Part shown: positions 1-8,045 of the stretch, one piece after another
How positions within the stretch are numbered: the stretch's first letter is position 1
How the letters are laid out: every line of letters starts with the position of its first letter
Assembly: GCA_021822005.1 (NCBI GenBank)
Contig: JAJZSH010000003.1
Span: forward strand, 1 to 41,742
Reading direction: 5' to 3'
Length of the DNA stretch: 41,742 bases
DNA from: Deltaproteobacteria bacterium
GTDB lineage: Bacteria > Desulfobacterota > Desulfobulbia > Desulfobulbales > Desulfurivibrionaceae
The notes under the pieces: generated by a model
The model's database searches: none
What the model saw: only the letters and a program-made list of their open reading frames with translations
Told to the model about the DNA's origin: nothing
Made by a program: the position numbers and the translations under genes

Positions 1-24
1 GGCTGAAATCCCGATCAGGAAACC

Positions 25-915
25 GTGCATGATGCCGCGCGCATGGCCCTGGCCCGCCTCTATGCCGGGGGCTGCCGGGCCGTTGCCGACATCGGCAACA
101 GGCCGGAAAGCCGTTTGCTGGGGGAGGGCTTCAAGACCGAGGTGCTCTTTTTTCTTGAGCTGCTTGGGCTGTGCGGCGAGTCCGAAGAATCGGCCCTGGC
201 AGCCTTGTCCGGGATCGGCGGCGCTCTCCGCTGTACGGCCCATGCCTCGTATTCGGCTGGACCGGCGCTGATCCGGGCCTTGAAAGAGAGGACACGAGCC
301 GGCAAGAGTCTGTTCTCCATGCATGTGGCCGAGTCTGTCCAGGAGATCGAATTTTTGCGCACCGGCGGCGGTCCGTTCCGGGATTTTCTTGGGGAGCGGG
401 GTGTGGAGGTTGCGGCCTTCACCGCGCCCGGCATGGGCGCGGTCCGGTATCTGGATTCCCTGGGCGTGCTGGATGAGCAAACCCTCTGTGTCCATGCCGT
501 GCATGTGGAGGATGAGGAGATTTCCCTCCTGGCCGCACGCGGGGCCGCAGTCTGCCTCTGCCCAGGCAGCAACCGGTTCATGGGGGTGGGTGCTGCTCCG
601 GTGCAAAAAATGCTCGCGCATGGCATCCCCCTGGTGCTGGGTACGGACAGTCTGGCCAGCAATCCACACCTGAGTCTCTGGCGGGAAATGCAGGTGTTGC
701 GGGAAGACCATCCGGATATCCCGCCAGAGGCGGTCTTTGCCATGGCCTCGGTCAATGGCGCGCGTCTTCTCGGGATCGGGGGAAAGCTCGGCAGCGTCGC
801 CCCCGGGGTTTCCTCTTCTCTGCCGGCGGTGCGCTGCCCGGCGAAGAACGAGGCGGAAGTCTTTGAATATCTCACCTCAACAGGCACGGATATCCAGCTT
901 GAGTGGCTTGAGTAG
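25..915 (+). CDS. mqnX: Aminofutalosine deaminase-like amidohydrolase, 5' end missing
   Basis: Amidohydrolase of the ATZ/TRZ/MtaD type that probably deaminates 6-amino-6-deoxyfutalosine in the futalosine route to menaquinone. The visible 296 residues carry the C-terminal metal and substrate motifs of the family: MHVAES near residue 98, CVHAVHVEDEE near 154 and LGTDSLASN near 207. The N-terminal third with the HxH metal motif is absent, because the gene runs off the left edge. The same frame has a TGA at 4-6, yet the residues after it (NPDQETVHDAARMA) already look like family sequence. The GTG at 25 is therefore only the first usable start, and a frameshift near the run of C at 10-12 is possible. 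The deaminase call rests on position: the stop lies 4 bases before mqnA. Another amidohydrolase specificity cannot be excluded from sequence alone. Confidence 0.72.
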   Translation: MHDAARMALARLYAGGCRAVADIGNRPESRLLGEGFKTEVLFFLELLGLCGESEESALAALSGIGGALRCTAHASYSAGPALIRALKERTRAGKSLFSMHVAESVQEIEFLRTGGGPFRDFLGERGVEVAAFTAPGMGAVRYLDSLGVLDEQTLCVHAVHVEDEEISLLAARGAAVCLCPGSNRFMGVGAAPVQKMLAHGIPLVLGTDSLASNPHLSLWREMQVLREDHPDIPPEAVFAMASVNGARLLGIGGKLGSVAPGVSSSLPAVRCPAKNEAEVFEYLTSTGTDIQLEWLE

Positions 916-919
916 CGGA

Positions 920-1759
920 ATGAAAATCACGGCCAGAATCGGGATGGTGAACTTCATCAACACCGCGCCCCTGTATGAAGTGTGGCGGCAGACCGTGCGC
1001 CGCGTTGACTGGCAGGTTACCGAGGCCCCGCCCTCCGTGCTCAACCGCATGCTCCATGAAAACGAGCTTGACCTCGGTTTTGTTTCCTCCCAGGAATACG
1101 CCCTGCACCCCGGGGAGTACAGGATTCTGAGCGACCTCTCCATCTCGGCCACCGGGCCGGTGGGCAGCGTTTTTCTCTTTTCGAAGGCGCCCTTTGCCCA
1201 GCTGGGGGGAAGGCTCGTCCTGCTCAGCTCCCAGTCCCAGACCTCGGTGAGCCTGGTAAAGATCATCCTGGAGGAGTTTTATCAGGTCCGGCCCCGATAC
1301 CGTGTCGGTCTGGCCGCGGAAATCGACGCAGAGATGGAGAGGCCCGTAGCGGTGCTGGCCATAGGCGACGAGGCCTTGCGTCTGGCCGAAGGAGGAAGGT
1401 ATCCCCACCGGCTGGATCTTGGGGAGGCGTGGCAGGCCCGAACCGGTCTGCCTTTTGTCTTCGCGGTCTGGGCCGTGCGGGAGGATTTCTGCCGGACAGC
1501 TCCGGACATTGTCCTGGCCATTCATCAGGAGCTGCACCGTTGTCTGCGGCAGGGAAAGGAGCGGCTGCGGGAGATCAGCGCCACGGTGGCTGGGCGGGTT
1601 CCCATGGACGAGGAGGCCTGTTACCGGTATCTCCAGGGGATTGAATATGATCTGGGCAGCGAAAAGCTGGAGGCGCTGAGGCGATTTTTCGAGTATCTTG
1701 TTTCGCGTGGCGAGATTCCCGCCATGGCGCTTCCCCTCAAGGTCTGCGGAAAACAGTAA
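920..1759 (+). CDS. mqnA: Chorismate dehydratase MqnA
   Basis: First enzyme of the futalosine menaquinone pathway, dehydrating chorismate to 3-[(1-carboxyvinyl)oxy]benzoate in the cytoplasm. The 279-residue protein has the family's periplasmic-binding-protein-like fold signature: an opening ARIGMVNFINTAPLYE, then PPSVLNRMLHENELDLGFVSS, and LSSQSQTSVSLVKIIL at the domain crossover. Length matches MqnA (about 270-290). I chose ATG 920 because the homologous region begins there, although the frame is open upstream to 737 inside the previous gene. It follows the deaminase-like gene by 4 bases and precedes the methyltransferase by 4 bases, so the genes are surely one transcript. The related enzyme MqnD is the main alternative, but the N-terminal motif fits MqnA better. 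Confidence 0.88.
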   Translation: MKITARIGMVNFINTAPLYEVWRQTVRRVDWQVTEAPPSVLNRMLHENELDLGFVSSQEYALHPGEYRILSDLSISATGPVGSVFLFSKAPFAQLGGRLVLLSSQSQTSVSLVKIILEEFYQVRPRYRVGLAAEIDAEMERPVAVLAIGDEALRLAEGGRYPHRLDLGEAWQARTGLPFVFAVWAVREDFCRTAPDIVLAIHQELHRCLRQGKERLREISATVAGRVPMDEEACYRYLQGIEYDLGSEKLEALRRFFEYLVSRGEIPAMALPLKVCGKQ

Positions 1760-1763
1760 GCAT

Positions 1764-2471
1764 ATGAAGAGTCCGGACGAAAAGAAGAAATTTGTTCAGG
1801 AAAAGTTCTCCTCCATCAGCGGGAAATACGATTTTCTCAATTCGGTGTTGAGTTTCCAGATCGACCGCTACTGGCGCTGGGTCACCACCCGGGAATTGAA
1901 GGAATTTCCGGAGGGCGTGGTGCTCGATCTCTGCGCCGGAACCCTGCCCCTGTCCCTTGAACTGACCCGGCAGGCCAGACAACGCCAAGTGCTGGCCGTG
2001 GATTTTTGTGAAGACATGCTGCGGGCCGGGATGCAGCATCTTCCAGCCGATGACCGGAAAGGGCGTATAGGGCCGGTGTGCGGCGACGGAGAGCAGATTC
2101 CCGTAAAAACCGGCACGGTCTGGGGAGTCACCGTGGCCTTCGGGGTTCGGAATCTGGCGAGAACCCAGCAGGGATTGAATGAAATGCACCGGGTGCTGAA
2201 GCCGGGCGGCAAGCTGCTGATCCTGGAATTTTCCAGGCCGCAAAACCCGCTGGTCAAGACGGTCTATAATCTTTATCTCAACCGGGTGTTGCCGAAGATT
2301 GCCGGTCTTGTTTCCGGCGACACGGAGGCCTATGAGTATCTGGCCAGCTCCATCGCGGAATTTTATGCCCCGGAAGAACTGCTGGGCATGATGCGGCAGG
2401 CCGGGTTTGCCAGAACCTACCATCGGCCGCTGACCTTTGGGGTGGTGACGGTCTATGCGGGGGTGAAATGA
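1764..2471 (+). CDS. ubiE: Demethylmenaquinone methyltransferase (UbiE/MenG)
   Basis: SAM-dependent C-methyltransferase for the last step of menaquinone synthesis. The 235-residue protein opens with KKKFVQEKFSSISGKYDFLN, the typical UbiE start, and has the SAM-binding motif VLDLCAGTLPLSLEL near residues 54-68. VAFGVRNL and MHRVLKPGGKLLILEFSRP follow, all diagnostic for the family. The second glycine of the usual CAGTG is replaced (CAGTLPL). ATG 1764 lies 4 bases after mqnA and starts the homologous part; an extension of 22 codons upstream lies inside mqnA and is unlikely. The gene overlaps ubiX by 4 bases (ATGA), suggesting translational coupling. Only menaquinone genes surround it, so a demethylmenaquinone substrate is the sensible inference. 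Confidence 0.9.
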   Translation: MKSPDEKKKFVQEKFSSISGKYDFLNSVLSFQIDRYWRWVTTRELKEFPEGVVLDLCAGTLPLSLELTRQARQRQVLAVDFCEDMLRAGMQHLPADDRKGRIGPVCGDGEQIPVKTGTVWGVTVAFGVRNLARTQQGLNEMHRVLKPGGKLLILEFSRPQNPLVKTVYNLYLNRVLPKIAGLVSGDTEAYEYLASSIAEFYAPEELLGMMRQAGFARTYHRPLTFGVVTVYAGVK

Positions 2472-3046
2472 AAAAAATTGTCCTGGCCATAACCGGAGCC
2501 ACCGGAGCGGTCTACGCTCTGGAGTTTCTCAAGATCTGCCAGACCCTTGAGGTTGAGGTGCATGGGCTTTTGTCCGAGGCTGGAGAACAGGTGCTGGGGC
2601 TGGAGCTTGGTATGTCCCGCACGGATCTTGATCTTTATGTTGCACGCTGGCATGATCTGCATGATTTTGCCGCGCCCATGTCCAGCGGCTCCAGCGATTT
2701 CAGCGGCATGGCCGTCCTGCCCTGCACCATGGGGAGCCTCGCCGCCATTGCCAACGGCGTCTGCGGGAACCTGATCCACCGGGCCGCCGATGTCATGCTC
2801 AAGGAGCGGCGGCCCCTGGTGCTGGCGGTTCGGGAAACGCCATTGAATAGAACCCACCTCACCAATATGTTGCAGGCGCACGAGGCGGGGGCCATCATCT
2901 GTCCGCCCATGCCCGCCCTGTACCACCGGCCGCGGAGCATCGAAGAGATGGCCCGTCTCTTTGCGGGCCGGGTGGCGGGACTGCTCGGGATCGAGGTTGA
3001 GGGGCTGCCCAGATGGCAGGGCATTGCCCCGGAGGAAGAGACATGA
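2468..3046 (+). CDS. ubiX: Flavin prenyltransferase UbiX
   Basis: Makes the prenylated FMN cofactor used by UbiD-type decarboxylases. The 192-residue protein starts KKIVLAITGATGAVYALEFL (FMN-binding Rossmann start). It has SSGSSDFSGMAVLPCTMGSLAAIANG near 74-99, NLIHRAADVMLKERRPLVL near 103-121 and RETPLN near 123-128, all standard UbiX sites. In futalosine organisms a UbiX/UbiD pair is thought to decarboxylate the naphthoate intermediate, so its place between ubiE and the prenyltransferase fits. No UbiD partner lies in this window. The start overlaps the ubiE stop by 4 bases. The next gene starts 40 bases downstream. Confidence 0.92.
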   Translation: MKKIVLAITGATGAVYALEFLKICQTLEVEVHGLLSEAGEQVLGLELGMSRTDLDLYVARWHDLHDFAAPMSSGSSDFSGMAVLPCTMGSLAAIANGVCGNLIHRAADVMLKERRPLVLAVRETPLNRTHLTNMLQAHEAGAIICPPMPALYHRPRSIEEMARLFAGRVAGLLGIEVEGLPRWQGIAPEEET

Positions 3047-3086
3047 CAACGGGGCGCAACCGGCGCATTGCCAGAGAGGGACGGTG

Positions 3087-3938
3087 ATGTTGCGGAAGGT
3101 GAAGGCCCTGCTTGAGATGATCAAGTTCGGGCATACCATTTTCGCCCTGCCCTTTGCCCTGATCGGAGCGTTCCTGGCAAAACGTGGGGTTCCCGAGGCC
3201 GCCACCTTCGGCTGGATCGTCCTGGCCATGGTTGGGGCCCGGACCGCGGCCATGGGCTTCAACCGCATCGCCGACCGGAAGTTCGACGCGGCCAACCCCC
3301 GGACCGCGGATCGGGCTATCCCGGCCGGCGCGGTGCGGCTGGTGGAAGCCTGGGCCATGGTTTGCCTCTTCACCCTGCTGTATTTCGTCGCCTGCTATCA
3401 ACTCAACCCTCTTACCCTGTTGCTGTCCCCCTTCGCGCTGGGGCTTACCTTTCTCTATTCCCTGACCAAGCGTTTCACCTGGCTGTGTCACGTGGTTCTC
3501 GGTCTGGCCCTGGCATTCTCGCCCCTGGGCGGCTGGGTGGCGGTCAAGGGAACCCTGCTTGATTTTCCCGTTGTTCTGTCTCTGGGGGTGCTCTTCTGGG
3601 TGGCGGGATTTGATACGGTGTATGCCTGTCTTGATGCCGATTTTGACAGGGAAGCAGGGCTCTATTCCCTGCCTTCACGGTTTGGTCGGGAAAAAGCTTT
3701 CAGGCTCGCGGTTTTTTTTCATGGTCTGGCCTTTCTTTTGTTTGTCCTCACGGGTATAATGTCGGGGCTGAATTTTTATTATTATCTGGGAATCGCTTTC
3801 ACGGCCGGAGCCCTTTTTTATCAGCATATCGCCGTCAACCCGAAGGATTTGTCCCGTATTCAGCTTTCATTTTTTACCATGAACGGGCTTATCAGTCTTA
3901 CCTTGTTTGTGGCAACCTGGCTTTCGTTGGTCGTTTGA
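3087..3938 (+). CDS. mqnP: UbiA-family prenyltransferase (MqnP-like)
   Basis: Integral membrane prenyltransferase expected to attach the isoprenoid tail to the naphthoate ring in menaquinone synthesis. The 283-residue protein has the two Asp-rich UbiA motifs: NRIADRKFDAANPRTADR near residues 53-70 and DADFDREAGLYSLPSRFG near 182-199. About eight hydrophobic helices surround them. ATG 3087 has a good ribosome-binding site (AGAGGG, 6 bases upstream), whereas the open frame to 2961 lies inside ubiX. MqnP is inferred from operon context with mqnA. The protein also resembles 4-hydroxybenzoate octaprenyltransferases, which ubiquinone-makers use, and a specificity call from sequence alone would be weaker. 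The parvulin gene follows 31 bases later. Confidence 0.85.
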   Translation: MLRKVKALLEMIKFGHTIFALPFALIGAFLAKRGVPEAATFGWIVLAMVGARTAAMGFNRIADRKFDAANPRTADRAIPAGAVRLVEAWAMVCLFTLLYFVACYQLNPLTLLLSPFALGLTFLYSLTKRFTWLCHVVLGLALAFSPLGGWVAVKGTLLDFPVVLSLGVLFWVAGFDTVYACLDADFDREAGLYSLPSRFGREKAFRLAVFFHGLAFLLFVLTGIMSGLNFYYYLGIAFTAGALFYQHIAVNPKDLSRIQLSFFTMNGLISLTLFVATWLSLVV

Positions 3939-3969
3939 CCGGAAAAATCTCATAATAAAAGGAACTGTC

Positions 3970-4971
3970 ATGCAATTTGGAAAATTTCATAAAGCCGTTC
4001 TCGTTTTGTTCGCTCTTGGGGCCACCGTTGTCTTTGCAACCAGCGTCTGGTCCAAGCCGGAAAAGAAGGCAGGGGAAGTCGCGGCCCTTGTAAACGGCGA
4101 GCCCATTGTTGCCGCGGCTGTGCAGGGAGAGATAAAGGGGATTCTGAGTCGTTTCCAGGAACAGGGTCGCAAACCCAGCGAAACCGAGATGGCCTCGCTC
4201 CGTGAATCGGTTCTCGAAAAGATGATCAAGCTTGAATTGTTGAGCCAGGAGAGCAAGAAGGCCGGAGTTGCCGTCAACAGCACCGATATTGACAACGAGC
4301 TGAAAGGATACAAGAAGGGCTTTGCCGATGACAAGGCTTTTGCCAAGGCCCTTGGCGAGGCCGGCATCACTGAGGCGGAATTGCGCAAGCAGATTGGCAA
4401 GAACCTGGCCATCCAGAAATTCATCGATACCAAATTCAAGGGCAAGGCCCAGGTGAGCGAGCAGGATGCCAAGGATTTCTACAACAACAACCAGGATAAA
4501 TTTGCCCAGCCGGAAATGGCTCATGCCCGTCATATCCTTATCACGGCAAAAGAGGCAGAGCCCAAGGCGGATAAGGATCGCAAACGCGCAAAACTTGTCC
4601 AGATCAAAAAACAGCTGAAGGACGGCGCTGATTTTGCCGAATTGGCCAAGCAGTTTTCAGATTGTCCGAGCAAGGAGCGGGGCGGGGATCTGGGCTTTTT
4701 CCCCAGAGGCCAGATGGTGAAGCCTTTTGAACAGGCGGTTTTCAAAATGATGCCCGGCGACGTCAGTGACATCGTGGAAACGGAATTCGGCTACCACCTG
4801 ATCAAGCTTGAAGAGAAAAAGCCCGCCAAGACGGTGAGCTTTGATGAGGCAAAGGCCAAGATCACCGCCTATCTCACCCAGGAAAAGGTCACTGGCAATA
4901 TCGAGGCCTTTCTCGCCGAGGCCAAAGGCAAGGCGACCATCAAGATCCTGAGCCCCCAGGCGAAAAAATGA
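3970..4971 (+). CDS. Periplasmic parvulin-type peptidyl-prolyl isomerase (SurA/PrsA-like)
   Basis: Folding helper for exported proteins. The 333-residue product starts with a signal-like segment (LVLFALGATVVFATSVW, about residues 10-26). A SurA-type chaperone N-domain follows (about 37-170, with ALVNGEPI and EKMIKLELLSQESKK), then one PpiC rotamase domain from HARHILITAKEA (about 182) to FGYHLIKLEEKKPA (about 282). FSDCPSKERGGDLGFF and FEQAVFKMMPGDVS are the typical rotamase core. ATG 3970 follows AAAAGGAACTGTC and is the only start that gives an intact signal peptide. It lies 31 bases behind the prenyltransferase gene and may share its transcript. The stop codon lies inside a dispersed repeat (4962-5102). 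Whether it is a SurA orthologue or a lone PpiC foldase is not decided by the sequence. Confidence 0.87.
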   Translation: MQFGKFHKAVLVLFALGATVVFATSVWSKPEKKAGEVAALVNGEPIVAAAVQGEIKGILSRFQEQGRKPSETEMASLRESVLEKMIKLELLSQESKKAGVAVNSTDIDNELKGYKKGFADDKAFAKALGEAGITEAELRKQIGKNLAIQKFIDTKFKGKAQVSEQDAKDFYNNNQDKFAQPEMAHARHILITAKEAEPKADKDRKRAKLVQIKKQLKDGADFAELAKQFSDCPSKERGGDLGFFPRGQMVKPFEQAVFKMMPGDVSDIVETEFGYHLIKLEEKKPAKTVSFDEAKAKITAYLTQEKVTGNIEAFLAEAKGKATIKILSPQAKK

Positions 4972-5102
4972 CGGACTCGCAAAAAAGGGAAAAAGGCCAC
5001 AGGTCCGTAACACAAAAAACAAAGAGTTACAAAGCGATAACCGTCGCCGGTCGCTTTCGCTTCCTGCTGTAATCGCGGCTTTTTGCGATTTCAGCAAAAA
5101 AT
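4962..5102 (+). repeat. Dispersed ~140-base repeat, copy A
   Basis: About 141 bases that recur, in the same orientation, at 16946-17084. I count about ten substitutions and two single-base length differences. It begins GAAAAAATGA, includes the stop codon of the parvulin gene and ends in CAAAAAAT. Near its ends are inverted CGCAAAAA and TTTTTGCG (about 4979 and 5080). Inside is a hairpin with stem ACCG/CGGT and outer arms AAAGCG and CGCTTT around 5030-5060. No protein is encoded. It resembles a small non-autonomous mobile or REP-like element that sits at gene ends; that identity is inference. Confidence 0.85.
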
Positions 5103-5131
5103 AGGTTCCGCCGGGAATTCAGCTGGAGTCG

Positions 5132-5178
5132 GGGGTCATGGTTTGTTGTAAACCATGACCCCTTCTGTTTGTGTTTTT
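5132..5178 (+). terminator. Strong hairpin terminator after the menaquinone/parvulin genes
   Basis: A perfect 13-bp stem, GGGGTCATGGTTT (5132-5144) with AAACCATGACCCC (5150-5162), has a 5-base loop GTTGT. It is followed by TTCTGTTTGTGTTTTTT, a U-rich tail. It lies 160 bases after the parvulin stop and probably ends that transcript. Confidence 0.75.
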
Positions 5179-5418
5179 TCGGAGAGAAGGGCGGAGAAGC
5201 GTTTTTTTTAACGCTGGTGGAGTCCAGCCAGTGGCTGATGTTGTTTCGAGCAGCCCCTGTTCCGGGTTTGCCATCAAGATGGCGGCAGTGTTAACGGCGT
5301 TTATGCCGCCCTTCGCCAGGCGAACGGCCAACTGGTTGATTATCCGTCGCCGCTAACGCTGCTCATCCAAGCCTGTCGAAGGACGAATGAAGAGGGTCAC
5401 CTTGAAAACAACTTGGAA
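5163..5418. other. Gene-free stretch between terminator and glgP
   Basis: No convincing gene on either strand. Visible structure: hairpin AGCGTT/AACGCT with a T6 loop (5198-5215), GGCGGC/GCCGCC arms (5281-5310), and at about 5371 a fragment GCCTGTCGAAGGACGAA resembling the CTTCGACAGG repeat found at 20934-21035. Short open frames here (for example 5171-5356) have no start signal and no recognisable product. Confidence 0.5.
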
Positions 5419-7680
5419 TTAGAAAGAGGGGTCGCTGCAGTAGAGCCTGCGGAATTTTTCCATTTCCCGCTGTACCGCCGGAGCAAGATCGAGGTCATAG
5501 CGGGCGACATATTCCGCCGCCATGCGGTGGGTGTTGAATATGGGGCAGTTGAGGGTGAGGTTGGCGATGCATTTGTCAATATATTGATTATGCAGGGCTG
5601 GGTCATAAAACAGCCGCAGCATTTCCGGGAAAACAGTATAGAATGAGGCCGAGTCTTCGTTGTAGAGAAGGGATGAGGGCTGCTCGCTGAAATGCTCCGG
5701 GGAAACTGACTCTTCATAGCCGAATTTCCAGCCGGTCCGGCCATCGTGATAGCCTTCAACCCACCAGCCATCCATGATGCTGACGTTGGGCACGCCGTTC
5801 ATGGCGGCTTTCATCCCGCTGGTGCCGCTGGCTTCCAGGGGGCGTTTGGGGCTGTTCAGCCAGGCGTGGGAACCGGCAACCATCATTTTGGCGAGGTGCA
5901 TGTCGTAGCCCGGAATGAAGACCAGTTTGGCCAGGCCATGACTTTTCAGGTACAGTTCTTCCTGAACAGCCAGGACGTTTCTGATCAGATCCTTGCCCGG
6001 CTCATCCGAGGGGTGGGCCTTGCCCGCATAGATAAAATTCACCGGCCAGTTGTTTTCCGTAATCATCGCGGCCAGCCGGTCCAGATCTTCAAAGATCAGG
6101 TCCGCCCGTTTGTAGGTGGAAAAGCGTCGGGCAAAACCCAGGGTGAAGGTGGTGTGCTCAAGGGGTGCTTCCCCTTCGCTGCGGTAGGAAAGGTAGTTTG
6201 GCGGATCAATCCAGGTCGCAAGGCGCTGGTTGCGATGGGTGATGAGCATCCGGTTTACATAATCCACCAGTATGTTCGTGTCCGTCCGCCAGGCCTGCTC
6301 AAAATAGGTGCGGAACTTGTTGTTTTGGTGCAGGGCCTCCGCCCCGGCAAAGACACTGGGATCTCTCCGCCAGTTGTGCAACTCGGGAAAGGTGTCGTAC
6401 AGTTCCGCCCTGGCATCGCTTGTCCAGGTGAGATGATGCACTCCGTTGGTGATCGCCGTGATTTTGTCCGCATACTGAGGGAACTGCGTCTGGGTTACCT
6501 CCTTGTGAAGGCGGCTCACGCTGTTGGTGGACCGGTTGAGCTTCATGGCCATGGCGGTGAAATTGTAGACGGAGCGGTTGTGTTCGTCCAGGGCCAGGAG
6601 ATTCAGAACGCGCTTGCAGAACGGGTTGATCAATTCCTCGTACACGGAAATGTTGAAGCGGTCATGTCCGGCCTTGACCGGGGTATGGATGGTAAAGACG
6701 AGGCGCTTGGCGACTTCTGCCGCGGCAGTGAGGATATCGTGGTCCGTGGTCTTTTTTTCATACTGGGGGCCATGTTTTTTCTGGAGGAGCTGGGTGATCA
6801 GGGAGAGAACCACGCCCACGCCGTGCTGTTCGTTCAGGTGAATGGTGCGGGAAGTAAGGCCCAAGGCTTCCATGACCGGGACAACGCCGGCGCCGAGAAG
6901 CCTGCGCTGGGTTGCTTTCACCTTTTCTGAACTGCTGTCGTACAGGTGTTGAGCGGCATCCTGAATCCAGGCCGGCGAGCGGGCGGTTTGATAATCAAGG
7001 AGAATTTCCGGCACAAAGGAGTCGAGTCCCTCGCTGATCTCCATTTTGAGCCACAATTGGGCGTGGGCCACGGATCGTATCCCCTGGAGATCATAAAAAG
7101 GAACCTCAATGGTGAGAGGTTGGGTGGGGGATTCCGGATCGTGCAGCAGATACAGCCCCGGGGTACTTTCCGGTTCCCATTGGGAGGCCCAGGCCACCTG
7201 CCCGATTTTTGAGTCGACCATCTGGGAAAAATATCCTTTCCGGTACAGCAGGGAAATCCCGACCACCGGAATTTTGCAGTCCGCGAAACTTTTCAGGGTG
7301 TCTCCGGCAAGGATGCCGAGACCGCCGCTGTAGTTGGGGATCTTGACTGGACCCTGCAGGAACAATTGCAGGAAACGGTTGATGGATCCGTCCGGATGTT
7401 CTGTTATCTCAAGTTTATGGAGTCTGTCGCGCACCGGGTGAAAAACATCCAGATCCGCCCCGATTTCCATGGAGATGTAGGTGACGGATTCGCCGGCCGG
7501 GGAGGTGAGGGCCTGCCAGACCGAGTCAAGAACCTCTTGGGAAACACCGAAAAAAGTGCCGAACCTGTTTGTGGCGAGCATGTCACGGAGACGATGCTTG
7601 CCGTCTGGTGAAAGCGGGGCCTTGGGCGCCGCTGATTCTTTGGGACTGGTTTTACTGGGCGATGGGCGAGAAGATTTCAT
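5419..7680 (-). CDS. glgP: Alpha-glucan (glycogen) phosphorylase, GT35
   Basis: Releases glucose-1-phosphate from alpha-1,4-glucans using pyridoxal phosphate. The 753-residue protein has YISMEIGADLD near residue 48 and YSGGLGILAGDTLKSFADC near 116 (substrate and PLP pocket). HLNEQHG follows near 280, FTIHTPVKAGHDRF near 330, and SGTSGMKAAMNG near 618-629, whose Lys (about 624) binds PLP. It belongs to the shorter, archaeal/bacterial-type phosphorylases rather than the 800-850-residue E. coli type. The N-terminal 25 residues are Ser/Pro/Lys-rich and may be disordered. It is transcribed alone, away from pal. The branching enzyme glgB lies about 18 kb away, so the glycogen genes are scattered. 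Confidence 0.92.
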   Translation of the reverse strand: MKSSRPSPSKTSPKESAAPKAPLSPDGKHRLRDMLATNRFGTFFGVSQEVLDSVWQALTSPAGESVTYISMEIGADLDVFHPVRDRLHKLEITEHPDGSINRFLQLFLQGPVKIPNYSGGLGILAGDTLKSFADCKIPVVGISLLYRKGYFSQMVDSKIGQVAWASQWEPESTPGLYLLHDPESPTQPLTIEVPFYDLQGIRSVAHAQLWLKMEISEGLDSFVPEILLDYQTARSPAWIQDAAQHLYDSSSEKVKATQRRLLGAGVVPVMEALGLTSRTIHLNEQHGVGVVLSLITQLLQKKHGPQYEKKTTDHDILTAAAEVAKRLVFTIHTPVKAGHDRFNISVYEELINPFCKRVLNLLALDEHNRSVYNFTAMAMKLNRSTNSVSRLHKEVTQTQFPQYADKITAITNGVHHLTWTSDARAELYDTFPELHNWRRDPSVFAGAEALHQNNKFRTYFEQAWRTDTNILVDYVNRMLITHRNQRLATWIDPPNYLSYRSEGEAPLEHTTFTLGFARRFSTYKRADLIFEDLDRLAAMITENNWPVNFIYAGKAHPSDEPGKDLIRNVLAVQEELYLKSHGLAKLVFIPGYDMHLAKMMVAGSHAWLNSPKRPLEASGTSGMKAAMNGVPNVSIMDGWWVEGYHDGRTGWKFGYEESVSPEHFSEQPSSLLYNEDSASFYTVFPEMLRLFYDPALHNQYIDKCIANLTLNCPIFNTHRMAAEYVARYDLDLAPAVQREMEKFRRLYCSDPSF

Positions 7681-8045
7681 CGGTCAACGCGGGCTCGTGG
7701 GAATAAAGGGGCAAGAAATTTTTTGTTTGGAACGCGCAGGAGAACAGAAAGTCAAACGATCACTCTGCATTGTTTGATGAAAAGATAAGATATAACGTGT
7801 TCTCCCGGCCATGCAAGCGAATTATGCCAGGCAGGCCTGCCGGGTTGTTTTTTCAGGGACTTGAAAAGGTGGATTTATCCCTGTGTTACAGCCTCTCTCA
7901 ACGCAACAAAACATATAAAAAAACTCGTTGAAATTTCACAAAGAGTTCTGTATGATCTTTTTGATTATTAAATTATACTTAATTGTATAAGGGGTTGTTT
8001 TCATATAAAAATCTGTTACAAGATGTATCAGGAGGAAGGAGAAAA
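7681..8045. other. Divergent intergenic region glgP/pal
   Basis: 365 bases between divergent genes, AT-rich towards pal. It holds a good sigma-70 promoter for pal (listed separately) and must hold the glgP promoter on the other strand, which I could not place. No further gene seen. Confidence 0.6.
7928..7956 (+). promoter_or_regulatory. Sigma-70-type promoter for pal
   Basis: TTGAAA at 7928-7933 and TATGAT at 7951-7956 are separated by exactly 17 bases. A start about 7 bases downstream would give an untranslated leader of roughly 80 bases before the pal ATG at 8046. Called from consensus match only. Confidence 0.55.

Noticed and set aside
5746-6930. Long open frame (394 codons) on the plus strand
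   Set aside because: It lies opposite glgP and is a shadow of a GC-rich coding frame; no family features.
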